This document shows positions 8,854-18,009 of a stretch of DNA of 64,000 nucleotides, in pieces. Numbering within the stretch: the first letter of the stretch is position 1; each line of letters begins with the position of its first letter. Origin of the DNA: CAVVEQ01 sp963828855 (GTDB lineage: Bacteria; Chloroflexota; Anaerolineae; Anaerolineales; Anaerolineaceae); NCBI GenBank assembly GCA_963828855.1, contig CAWHGB010000008.1:310001-374000 (forward strand), in the 5' to 3' direction. Under the pieces are notes generated by a model, which saw only the letters and a list, made by a program, of their open reading frames with translations, searched no databases and had not been told where the DNA came from. A program made the translations under genes and the position numbers.

Positions 8854-10117
8854 TTAACCGGTATGATACCGGATCAATCCAACTTTCTTGCCTGTCATGC
8901 TCAACTTCTCCGGCAGGGGAACTTCCCAACCCCGCATCAGGATTTCCCAGTACATGTACTTGAATCCCAGCTTGCCCCAGTGGTTGATCACAGATTCACC
9001 CAGCAGCGTCATGGGTCCAAGGACCGGGAATGGGATATGTTCCGGGCAAGGGTTCGACATCATAATTGAAATCGATCAAGGCTGGCCTTGTTGAAACCGG
9101 TTTCAATGAAACAGTTGGCATGCCCGTCGAATTTTCCGGGCATTTCCTTGCCTTCGATGTGCGCCAGGATATTTTCCAGGGCCACACCGACGGAAAAATG
9201 CGCCACTGCTCCAGCTTTGGAGGCGGGGATATTGCTGGCATCCCCCAGGACAAACACATTCTGCCAGTTTTTCGATTGAAGGGTGAATTTGTCGGTTGGG
9301 ACGAAATTGAGGTCATCGCCAATCCCCGAACGTTCGATCACAGGAGCGCCCATATTGACCGGGGTCGTCACAAGCAGGTCATACCCGATCTCCGCGCCCA
9401 TCGTAGGAATGGATCTCGTTGCTCCCGGCATCCACATCGCTGATGGCAAAATCGGCTTCAACCTTGATGTTCTTTCTTTTCCATCAGGTCACCCAGCATC
9501 GCGGAAGCTTTGGGCTTGGTGAATGCTCCGGGAAGCGGGGTGGCATAGACCAATTCCACCTTATCGCGAATGCCCTTCTTGGTGAAGAACCAGTCCGCCA
9601 GGAAGATGAATTCCAGGGGAGCGACCGGGCATTTGATGGGCATCTCGGCAATATTGACCACCAGCCGCCCACCCTGCCAGTTTTCCAGGAATTTTGCCAA
9701 GCGCGTGGAACCATCCGGTGTGTAAAAATCGAAGATATTTTTCCGCCAGCCCCCATCCAACAAGCCTTCGGTTTCCGCAGGTCGGATGGTGGAACCGGTG
9801 GCGATCACCAGGTAATCATATTAGATGACCTGTTTATCCTTTACCAGCGTCACCTTGTTGGAATCCGGGATCGATCGGATTCGATCTCAGAATTGATGAA
9901 TTCCACACCGGAAGGGATGTACTTACGGTTGGGTTTATAGGTATCACGAGGCTTGTAAATCCCAAACGGGCACAAACAGGAAACCGGGTTGGTAATAGTG
10001 ATTCTGTTCCTTCTCGACGATCGTGATCTTCCATTCTTTTTTATCCAGCTTTCTGACAAGACGGCTTACCAGCATGGTACCGGCAGTGCCGGCTCCGAGG
10101 ATCAGAAATTGCTTCAT
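8854..10117 (-). CDS. Sulfide:quinone oxidoreductase-like flavoprotein, multiply interrupted
   Basis: About 420 residues assembled over several frames. The N-terminal FAD-binding motif is LILGAGTAGTMLVSRL; YDYLVIATGS, the redox-cysteine region EMPIKCPVAPLEF, and the second FAD segment NVFVLGDASNIPASKAG follow. These identify a sulfide:quinone oxidoreductase or a close FCSD-type relative that oxidises sulfide at the membrane and feeds the quinone pool. ATG 10117 overlaps the regulator stop by four bases and has GGAGTAACGC upstream. Interruptions: at least four indels (near 9990, 9880, 9480, 9400 and 9020) and an in-frame TAA at about 9821-9823 before YDYLVIATG. The stop is UAA, so selenocysteine does not explain it. 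Confidence 0.75.
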
Positions 10118-10474
10118 GCGTTACTCCGTGAGTTTTGGGTTGAGGAATCATTTGTGACCAGGGCAGCCTGATCAGTGAGTGAATCGGCGAGGACCTTGCG
10201 CAAAATATCCAGTGCCTCGATGATCCGTCGGTCCGCCAGGCTGTAGATCACAGATTGGCCTTCGCGCGAGGCGTCGTACGATACCGCAATCGCGCATGAT
10301 CTTAAGATGGCGGGAAACGGATGGTTGCGAAAGCTCCAGGCTACTGGCGATTTCATTCACGCATTTCGGGCTATCCGCCAGGTTGTAAATGATCAGGATC
10401 CGGTTGGGATCGGATATACCGCTGCACAACTGGGCGTGCATCCGGACCACCTCTTCACGCAGGTTATCGGCCAT
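10114..10474 (-). CDS. ArsR-family repressor, probable sulfide/persulfide sensor, one frameshift
   Basis: About 120 residues. The winged-helix core is clear: LCSGISDPNRILIIYNLADSP, then the recognition helix ELSQPSVSRHLKIMRDCGIV. Cysteines at positions 17, 38 and 63 are candidates for a thiol-based sensor like BigR/SqrR, which repress sulfide-oxidation genes until persulfides form an intramolecular bridge; this function is inferred from the operon. The frame changes after RDCGIV (about 10277), where the wing continues as SYDASREGQSVIYSLADRR. ATG 10474 is chosen over an upstream TTG. Stop overlaps the SQR start in ATGA, so translation is coupled. Confidence 0.75.
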
Positions 10475-10508
10475 TACTGATAATTCCAAATAATGATATG
10501 CTTATATT

Positions 10509-10532
10509 CATATATGCGTTTATCCATATATG
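10509..10532. promoter_or_regulatory. Candidate operator of the sulfide-operon ArsR repressor
   Basis: Two copies of the palindrome CATATATG (10509-10516 and 10525-10532), 16 bases apart, sit just downstream of a minus-strand TATAAT box and 35 to 60 bases before the repressor start. Position and spacing suit an ArsR dimer pair. Confidence 0.4.
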
Positions 10533-10579
10533 ATTATAATCATTTTTATTTTTCGGCAAGGTCTTTTCGGGAATTTGTA

Positions 10580-10617
10580 TTGAAACTATTTTTAGGCCGT
10601 GATTGTATAATTATCGG
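10580..10617 (+). promoter_or_regulatory. Promoter of HEAT-repeat lipoprotein, likely leaderless transcript
   Basis: A perfect TATAAT (10606-10611) ends six bases before ATG 10618, which would place the transcription start on the A of the start codon. TTGAAA (10580-10585) is a possible -35 box, but at 20 bases the spacing is long. Confidence 0.4.
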
Positions 10618-11981
10618 ATGAAAAAATATGTGTGGATCACCCTGCTTGTATTATTTATAATGGCTTGCGGGACCGCTCAATACAATGGGGGTTCCCCAAC
10701 ACGTACTCCGATGTCGCAAACGGATATCTGGATATATAACTTGCGGATGACGGGGACGACCCAATATGATCAAGCCGTTGAGGGGTTATCCAAATCAGGT
10801 CCGGAGGTCATCCCATTATTGATCAAAGCTCCAAGGTTACCAGGTGATGGGGTTGACCAGCTGATCATCACATTTGGAGAGTCCGCTGTCGACCCGCTCA
10901 TCAATGCCCTGAACGATCCCGACGGAATAATTCGATATCATGCAGTCGTTGACCTGGGGGAAATCGGGGACAAGCGCGCCGGGAAGGTTTTGATGCCCCT
11001 GATCCACGACAAGGAACCTAGCATCCAGAGAGCCGCGATCATCGCCCTGGGGCAATTAGGCGAAGTCGAGGCGGTCGAACCGATCAGCAGGCGTTTGATC
11101 AATATCGGAGCCCATAATGAGGTGGTGGCATTGGGCGAAATCGGCGATCCAGGCGCGGTTAAACCGATCATGGACGCCTATCGGGACGGTTGGTTGACGG
11201 ACAATCATGATGATATTGTAGAAGCGATGGGAAAGATAGGATCCCCTGCCGTCGATATGCTGATCCCTTATTTATTGGATGAAAAATCGCTTGTGCGAGG
11301 TCTCGCGGCTGAATCGCTGGGTAAGATCGGCGACGCGAGCGCGGTGGAACCTCTCGAGGGAATGCTAGCCGACGAAGAACCATACGCACAACTTTTAGTC
11401 CAGGATGCGTTGGTTGAAATCGGCACACCCGCGGTTGAATCATTGATACCTTTGCTCGCTGATCCAAATCCGGAAATGCGCAACAGTGCTGCCCGGGTTT
11501 TGGGAAAGATCGGGGATCAAAAGCAGTGGATGCGTTGCTACCATTGCTTACAGATTCTGATAATACCGTGCGAATCGCCGCTATTGACGCCCTCGGAAAC
11601 ATCAAAGACGGTAGAGCGGTCGACCCGCTGTTACCGTTACTCGAAGATAATGATAAGACCATCCGCATGCGTACCGCCGGTGCACTTGGTTTCATCAAGG
11701 ATGAACGCGTTACTATTCTCATGAATCGGATCCTCCAGGAGAATAACCTGGAATTGATCGCTGGGGCGCATAAATATTTCATTCTGGCTGGAATCCCGGG
11801 GAGTGAAAACCAGTTGATCGCTGCAATGAATGCCACCAATGATGTATCCATGGTGGAAGATTTATTAAATTGTGATAGGCCGGCGTTGTTCATCGCTGCC
11901 AGGCAGTGGGTGAAAGATCATAACGCTTTAACAATATATGGATCAGGCGAACCTGGATTGGACTGGGGCAGCGGACAGTAA
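10618..11981 (+). CDS. HEAT/PBS-lyase-repeat lipoprotein, one frameshift
   Basis: About 454 residues. Signal peptide KKYVWITLLVLFIMACG ends in a lipobox cysteine. The remainder is a regular array of about 30-residue HEAT-like (PBS lyase) repeats with the recurring core AVEPL..LL.D.....R..AA..LG.IGD; some ten or more repeats can be counted. Such solenoids act as extracytoplasmic scaffolds; no enzymatic role is implied. A missing A near 11520 (DQK-AVDALLPLL) shifts the frame, and the repeats continue in the next frame to 11981. The start is ATG 10618 and not the TTG at 10603, because the latter overlaps the TATAAT box. Confidence 0.8.
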
Positions 11982-12074
11982 ATAGTGTCTCTTAATCACC
12001 AAATTTTTTTTGTACCGACGAGTTGATGTACAGGCACCACTAATAGTATATCCATCATCACACATTAAAGTGCT

Positions 12075-12566
12075 TTACCTGTTCGGTAAGAAATGGGCAA
12101 TATCCTTGGCCGGAAACGGGAAGGCAAAAATAAACTCCACAGCCGGGTACTCCCCCTTGGCTTTTTGAACTGCCTCGCGGATATCCACCTCAGCATGCTC
12201 TCCCCCGCGGGTCAGCATGGAGGTGACCACGATCACACGCTCCGCACCCATCTCGGCAGAATTCACCAGCGCTTCGGAAATGGTTGGGGCACAAAACTCA
12301 TTAAATGCAGCGAATACAGGCATCTGAAGATACTTTTCCATATAGGATGCCAGTTCCAGTGAAGCCGTATGAAATGGATCGTTCTGCGGGGTTCGCTTCC
12401 AGGTGCGCATTTTGGATTCCAGTTCCGCGTATCGTTCTGCAGCAGGGTTTGTAGATTGATCCCCATGTCCGAGTCGGGCATGCAGAGCAAAGAACTCCTG
12501 GATTTCTTCGGGTGGAAAGTCCCTGGGAGGGGATCCGTGGGTTGCTAAAATTACGTGAGTATTCAT
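12075..12566 (-). CDS. CbiX/SirB-like sirohydrochlorin chelatase family protein
   Basis: 163 residues, one chelatase domain. The N-terminal MNTHVILATHGSPP carries the catalytic histidine seen in CbiX/SirB/CbiK, and RVIVVTSMLTRGGEHAEVDI carries the second metal-facing histidine region (GGEHAEVDI). Single-domain members insert cobalt, iron or nickel into sirohydrochlorin; the metal cannot be assigned here. Residues 30-75 form an insertion (HGDQSTNPAAERYAELESK) longer than in short CbiX. GGAGGT lies seven bases before ATG 12566. It stands alone between two plus-strand units. Confidence 0.75.
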   Translation of the reverse strand: MNTHVILATHGSPPRDFPPEEIQEFFALHARLGHGDQSTNPAAERYAELESKMRTWKRTPQNDPFHTASLELASYMEKYLQMPVFAAFNEFCAPTISEALVNSAEMGAERVIVVTSMLTRGGEHAEVDIREAVQKAKGEYPAVEFIFAFPFPAKDIAHFLPNR

Positions 12567-12681
12567 TTGTTACCTCCAATGGCGGCGATTCTCAAATTTC
12601 CCTGTATCCAAAGGTTCCTGGAAGTGTTTGTATGGACATTATGATATTTGTTCTGATTTTTCGGCATTTCATCAGATTATA

Positions 12682-12709
12682 TTGTATTCAACCCAAAACT
12701 CTCTATAAT
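12682..12709 (+). promoter_or_regulatory. Promoter of the nucleobase operon
   Basis: TTGTAT (12682-12687), a 16-base spacer and a perfect TATAAT (12704-12709) precede the amidohydrolase gene, leaving a leader of about 43 bases to ATG 12759. Confidence 0.55.
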
Positions 12710-12758
12710 GAATGAACACGGTCTTCTCAAGATTCCCACAAACTCACAGGAGCATATG

Positions 12759-13997
12759 ATGGCAGAGCAATTTGATATCCTTATCAAGCAAGCACGACTT
12801 CGCAATAAGGGAGATAGGTTATTCGAAATCGGTATCACGGCGGGAAAAATCGTTGAGATAAGCGAGAAAACGGGGAAAACCGGCAAGCTGGAATTGGATG
12901 CAAAAAAGAAACTCGTAACGGAATCCTATGTCAATACCCACCTGCATCTCTGCAAGGTGTACACGTTGATGATGATGGATGAAGCAGCATTGAAGGATTA
13001 CCACGGCGCGGATATGGGCAAGGCCATGACCGCCATTGAACTGGCAGCCAAAATCAAGGACCAATACGACGAGAAATGGATCATCAAGAATGTCCGCAAA
13101 GCTGTTGCCCAGGCCGCGGTCTACGGCAACACCCACATTCGCGCTTTCGCCGACGTGGATTCAAAGGCCAAACTGGAAGGCGTCAAAGCCCTCATCAAAG
13201 CCCGCGATGAGTTCAAAGGTATTGTTGATATCCAGGTGGTGGCTTTCGCCCAGGATGGCATCGTCCGCGAACCCGGTGCAACCGAATTGATGGACCAGGC
13301 CATGAAGCTTGGCTCGGATGTCGCCGGCGGCATCCCCTGGATCGAATTTACCGATGATGCCATCAAGGAGCACGTGCGGGTTGTGTTTGATCTAGCAAAG
13401 AAATATAACAAGGATGTTTCCATGCTGGTGGATGATGCCGGGGACCCCGGCTTGCGCTCCATCGAAGCCATGGCTCTGGAAGCCATCCGTATCGGCTGGG
13501 AAGGCCGCGGCCTCGCCCACCATGCCCGCGCGATGGCCCTCTACCCCACTCCCTACGTGCAGAAGCTTTCCGCCATCCTGAAGAAAGCCCGTATGGGCAT
13601 GGTTACCGATCCGCAGACCGGCCCGCTCCACTTGCGGGTGCGCGAAATGCTCGAGAACGGCAACCTGGTCTGCCTGGGACAGGATGATATCTCCGACGCC
13701 TATTATCCCTACGGCCGCAATAACATGCTCGAGGTCGGATTCCTGGCTTCCCACCTGCTTTGGTTCACCACCGCCTCGGATATGGAGATCCTGTACGATA
13801 TGATCACCACCAATCCGGCCAAGTGCATCAATGTTCATGATTTTGGCCTGGAGGTCGGAAAGACAGCCAACCTGGTGGTGCTCGATCAGCCCAACGTTCT
13901 GGAAGCCTTCCGCTTCCATGAAGCGCCCGCCTACGTGATCAGCCACGGTCAATTGGTGGATCGCGAAAAAATGAAACAGATTGCTTTCCCTGAATAA
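12759..13997 (+). CDS. Cytosine-deaminase-like amidohydrolase with altered metal site
   Basis: 412 residues from ATG 12759 (AGGAG six bases upstream; a 17-codon longer start is less likely). Amidohydrolase-superfamily TIM barrel of the CodA type: the HxH strand is VNTHLHL, the histidine after strand 6 is in GRGLAHHARAMAL, and the metal-activating aspartate is in VCLGQDDISDAYYPYGRNNM, which matches CodA closely. The CodA HCDE motif, whose histidine binds metal, reads MLVDDAGD at residues 222-229, so that ligand is missing and the glutamate is aspartate. First gene of the operon with the molybdenum hydroxylase and BMP transporter, suggesting hydrolytic deamination or ring opening of a nucleobase. 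Confidence 0.85.
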   Translation: MAEQFDILIKQARLRNKGDRLFEIGITAGKIVEISEKTGKTGKLELDAKKKLVTESYVNTHLHLCKVYTLMMMDEAALKDYHGADMGKAMTAIELAAKIKDQYDEKWIIKNVRKAVAQAAVYGNTHIRAFADVDSKAKLEGVKALIKARDEFKGIVDIQVVAFAQDGIVREPGATELMDQAMKLGSDVAGGIPWIEFTDDAIKEHVRVVFDLAKKYNKDVSMLVDDAGDPGLRSIEAMALEAIRIGWEGRGLAHHARAMALYPTPYVQKLSAILKKARMGMVTDPQTGPLHLRVREMLENGNLVCLGQDDISDAYYPYGRNNMLEVGFLASHLLWFTTASDMEILYDMITTNPAKCINVHDFGLEVGKTANLVVLDQPNVLEAFRFHEAPAYVISHGQLVDREKMKQIAFPE

Positions 13998-14008
13998 GGA
14001 TGTTGACT

Positions 14009-16795
14009 GTGACTGAAGATATTACTGTTAAATTGATCCCGGTAAAATTTAAATTAAACGGTCAGGAGATTTCCGCGGATGTGCCGGAGAATCAGATGCT
14101 TCTGCGCATTTCTGCGGGATGATCTCAAAATGACCGGAACAAAGAATGGCTGCTCGACTGGTCACTGTGGCGCCTGCACCGTGCTGATAAACGGGAAAGC
14201 GCAGCGCGCCTGCCTGGTGAAAATGCCGCGGGTTGCCGGTACTGAAGTGGAGACGATCGAGCACCTCACCGCGAATGGCAGCCTGCATCCCCTTCAGCGG
14301 GCATTCATGCATGCCGGGGCAGTTCAATGTGGTTTCTGCACGCCGGGAATGATCATGTCTGCCAAGGGTTTATTGAACGAAAATCCCAATCCCAGCGCGG
14401 AAGAGATCAAAACCCACCTGACGAAAAACAAGAACCATTGCCGCTGCACCGGTTATGTCAAGATCATCGAAGCCATCCAGCTTGGCTGCCAAATGGACCG
14501 CCAACCCGGAACTGATCCCACCTGAGCCAAAAACGCCGGAAGTGATCAGCAAATCGATGAAGAATTCCGACGCCCGCAGCCGGGTGACCGGCGAGCTGCA
14601 ATACGGGGATGATATGCGCGTGGAAGGCATGCTGCACGGCCGGATCCTCTGGTCCGCGCATCCGTATGCCCGCATCCGCAGCATCGATATCTCCGCTGCC
14701 GAAGCCATGCCAGGCGTTGTCGCCGTCATCACGGCAAAGGATATTCCAGGCAAAAACCAGTGCGGGCAGGTCATTCGTGACCAGCCTGCCATCGCTTCTG
14801 ATTACGTCAAGTATATCGGCGATGGCGTCGCCGCGGTTTTCGCCGAGAGCCTCGAGATAGCCAACGCGGCGCTTGAAAAGATCAATGTGGATTACGAAGT
14901 GCTCCAGGGAGTCTTTACCCCCGAGGAAGCTGCCCGTCCGGATGCGCCCAAGCTGCACGAAAAAGGCAATTTGTTGCACGATGTAAGCATTGTCCGTGGA
15001 GACGTGGCGGATGCCTTCAATAAATGCGCCGTGGTTGTGGAAGATAATTACACCACCCCTGCCATCGAGCACGGGTTCATGGAACCGGAATCCGGGCTGG
15101 GTTTCCCAATGGATGATGGCGGCGTGGAGATCCGGATAGGCTCGCAGTGCGTTTTTGATGACCGCACCCAGCTTTCCGAGATCCTGGCACTTCCAGAAGA
15201 AAAGATACGAGTGCGGGAGAATCCGATCGGCGGCGCATTCGGCGCCAAAGAAGATATGATCCTGCAGCAATACCTCGCGCTGGGTGCCCTTGAAGACAAA
15301 GCGTCCCGTCAAGATGGTCCTCACCCGCGAGGAATCCCTGCGGGTACACCAGAAGCGCCATCCGGCCTGGATGTACTTTAAAACCGGAGCGGATGAGAAT
15401 GGAAAAGTGCTTGCCCTGGAAGCCAGGATCGTTCTGGATACCGGTATCTACTGCATGCTGGGTATGGATATCCTGGAAAACACGGTCGTTTTCAGCGCGG
15501 GTCCGTATTACATCCCCAACCTGAACGTGAACGGCAAAGCCTGGTACACGAACAATGTCCCCTCCGGCGCCATGCGCGGTTTTGGCGTCAACCAGATTGC
15601 CTCCGCGCTGGAGCAGAACATGGACCGCATGGCGGAGAAGTTGGGGATCGATCCCTTCGAATTCAGGATGATCAACGCCCTGGATATCGGCCTGCCTTCC
15701 GCCTCAGACCACATCATGACTCCCGGGGTGGTATCGATAAAGGAGACCATCCAGGCTGCCTGGGATAAATTCAAGCAGACCGAAATTCCTGCTCCGAAAC
15801 CTGGCAAGAAGATCGGGTATGGGGTTGGTTGCGCGGTGAAGAATATCGGTTTCGGTCACGGCATTCCAGAAAGCTCCGGGGCGATCGTGGAACTTCACCC
15901 GGATGGCACCGTTGACTTGAAGCATTCCCAGCACGAATACGGTCAGGGCTCAAAAGTGGGTCTGATGAAGCTCATCATGAACGAGTTGGAAGTGCCCGCC
16001 GAAAAGATCACCGTGACCGGTCCGGATACCGCCATCACTCCCCCAACAGGGCCCACCACTGCCTCCCGCCAGACCTACCTGACCGGTAAGGCGGTTGTCA
16101 TGGCTGCACAAGCGCTGAAGGAGGAGATCACCTCACGCGCCGCCGACCACCTGGGATGCGCGCCTGCTGAGGTGAAGCTGGTGGATGATAAGCTTGTGAA
16201 TTCTCTGAACGGGGAATCGGTAGAGATCAGTAAGTTGGGCAAGAAATTCGTGGTGGAGAAACGCTACACCCCGCAGAGCACCATCCAGATGCACCCGGTC
16301 GGTGAAAAGAGCAGGATCGGTACTGCGGAGTTTAAATCCATGGTGACCCATTATTGCTATGCGTATAACACCCAGGTCGCCATCGTCGAGGTTGACGAAG
16401 CCACTGGCGAAGTGCAGGTTCTTAAAATCATCTCAGCCAATGATGTTGGCAAGGTGTTGAACTACGACGCTGTCGTCTCGCAGATTCAGGGTGGCGTTGT
16501 GATGGGGATGGGATTTGCCCTCTCCGAACATTACCTTACCGAAAAAGGTATAAATTTGACCAATACTCTCGGAAAGTGCCGTATCCCCTCCGCCGATATG
16601 ACCCCCGAGATCATCCCGGTTGTTGTGGAAGTACCCCACCCCGATGGACCAGAGGGGGTAAAGGGATTTGCCGAAGCGCCCTCGATGGCCACAGCTCCGG
16701 CAATATTGAATGCGATTTATAATGCAACCGGCGTAAGGATCCGAAATCTACCTGCCGACCCCGAAAGGGTGAAGGAAGAGCTTGGTAAAAGATAG
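14009..16795 (+). CDS. Fused [2Fe-2S]-molybdopterin xanthine-dehydrogenase-type hydroxylase, frameshifted
   Basis: Composite of about 925 residues. Residues 1-160 are a xanthine-dehydrogenase small-subunit module: plant-type cluster GCSTGHCGACTV, second cluster QCGFCTPG and CRCTGY. The rest is the large molybdopterin module: GAMRGFGVNQ, QHEYGQGS, GPTTASRQTYLTG, and the terminal GFAEAPSMATAPAILNA. No FAD domain is present. The two modules read as one chain (EAIQLAAKWTANPELIPP) once an extra G near 14474 is removed; other indels lie at 14112 (LLRFLRDDL) and 15291 (GALKTKRPVKMVL). FAD-less fusion is the layout of selenium-dependent xanthine dehydrogenases. GTG 14009 is chosen by AAGGA spacing. 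Unfused small and large subunits remain possible. Confidence 0.75.
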
Positions 16796-16896
16796 AAGGA
16801 AACTCTACCGGAAGGAGGTGGTTGAAAGTATCTTTAAATTGTGTTCTTCGGAGATGAATGTGGAACAAAACCAAAATAAATTGAGGAGAGAACGAT

Positions 16897-17922
16897 ATGA
16901 AAAAGTTGATTAGCCTGATGATGGTTTCAATTCTGGTGATCGGTCTGCTGGCTGCCTGCGCAGCCCCAGCAGCACCCGCTGCACCTGCGGCTTCTGAAGA
17001 TGGGGGCAAGGTAAAAGTTTTTGGCGCATTCGCCACCCCCATTGAGGAACCCTGGGACGGCGTGATCCATGCCGCCCTTCTGAAAGCTAAGGAAGATGGC
17101 AAGATCGATTATACCTACCAGGATAATATCGGTTACTCAGGCGATATGGAACGCATCCTGACCGAAGTTGCCACCCAGCAGAAACCCGACGCGATTTTTG
17201 GCGATGCATTTGGCAACGAAGAAGCTGTCCGCCGCGTGGCTGCCCTGTTCCCTGATATCGCATTCGTGTTCGGCTCCGGTTTTGGCCCCTCTGAGCCCAA
17301 TCTTGCAGTTTTCGATAACTGGATCCACGAACCGGCTTACTTGAGCGGTTTGATCGCCGGTGCGATGACCAAATCAAACACGATCGGCGTTGTGGGTGGC
17401 GTTCCGGTACCGGAAGTGAACCGCCTGGTCAATGCCTTCATTGCTGGTGCAAAGAAAACCAACCCAGATGCAAAAGTCCTGGTTTCCTTCATCAACAGCT
17501 GGTTCGATCCGGCTGCCGCCAAGGAAGCTGCCCTGGCCCAGGTTGACGCCGGTGCGGACGTCCTCTATGCAGAACGCTTTGGTGTCATCGAAGTCGCCCA
17601 GGAAAAAGGTTTGTTTGCGTTTGGTAATATGAGCGATCAGAATTCCATCGCCCCCGAAGTTGTCCTTACTGGTCCGGTTTGGAACATGAATCCCACCGTT
17701 GATTACGTGGTGAAACAGGTTGCTGCCGGTGCCTGGACAGCCCAGGACTTGAAGGACTTCAGCATGATGGCAAAAGGTGGCGCAACTCTCGCTGATTTCC
17801 ATGGTAATGACAGCAAGATCCCGGCTGAAACTTTGAAGTTGGTTCAAGATACTTTGAAACAGATTCAACAGGGTTTGTTCCGTGTCGATATTGACGAAGC
17901 ACAACCACAGCCAGTAAATTAA
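16897..17922 (+). CDS. BMP-family ABC transporter substrate-binding lipoprotein (PnrA-like)
   Basis: 341 residues. Signal peptide KKLISLMMVSILVIGLLAAC has a lipobox (LAAC), followed by an Ala/Pro linker. The mature part is a basic-membrane-protein/PnrA periplasmic-binding fold: VKVFGAFATPIEEPWDGVIH, DAIFGDAFGNEEAVRRVA, and GVVGGVPVPEVNRLVNAFIAGAKK with DAGADVLY. PnrA-type proteins bind purine nucleosides; the neighbours (ATPase with two NupP/NupQ-like permeases and nucleobase-metabolising enzymes) support nucleoside or purine uptake. GAGGAG precedes ATG 16897. A stable hairpin follows the stop, as after the first binding-protein gene. Confidence 0.9.
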   Translation: MKKLISLMMVSILVIGLLAACAAPAAPAAPAASEDGGKVKVFGAFATPIEEPWDGVIHAALLKAKEDGKIDYTYQDNIGYSGDMERILTEVATQQKPDAIFGDAFGNEEAVRRVAALFPDIAFVFGSGFGPSEPNLAVFDNWIHEPAYLSGLIAGAMTKSNTIGVVGGVPVPEVNRLVNAFIAGAKKTNPDAKVLVSFINSWFDPAAAKEAALAQVDAGADVLYAERFGVIEVAQEKGLFAFGNMSDQNSIAPEVVLTGPVWNMNPTVDYVVKQVAAGAWTAQDLKDFSMMAKGGATLADFHGNDSKIPAETLKLVQDTLKQIQQGLFRVDIDEAQPQPVN

Positions 17923-17943
17923 TTCTTAAACTTTCTGAACCCT

Positions 17944-17974
17944 GGCTCCTGGGGGGATTACCCTTCCAGGAGCC
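17944..17974 (+). terminator. Intercistronic hairpin after the BMP lipoprotein gene
   Basis: Nine-base perfect stem GGCTCCTGG / CCAGGAGCC with a 13-base loop, 20 bases after the stop, followed by only an AT-rich stretch. It probably attenuates transcription into the ATPase/permease genes. Confidence 0.6.
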
Positions 17975-18009
17975 ATCTGTAATTATTTTATTATTTTCCC
18001 GGAGGTTTG

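Noticed and set aside
9821..9823. In-frame stop in SQR as a selenocysteine codon
   Set aside because: The codon is UAA, not UGA, and the neighbourhood shows several indels, so error is more likely.
13392..13952. 186-codon ORF opposite the amidohydrolase
   Set aside because: Antisense to a conserved gene; His/Gly-rich translation typical of a shadow frame.
16796..16896. Possible purine riboswitch before the BMP lipoprotein gene
   Set aside because: The 100-base gap lacks the conserved purine-aptamer core and a terminator/antiterminator pair; only a ribosome site is clear.
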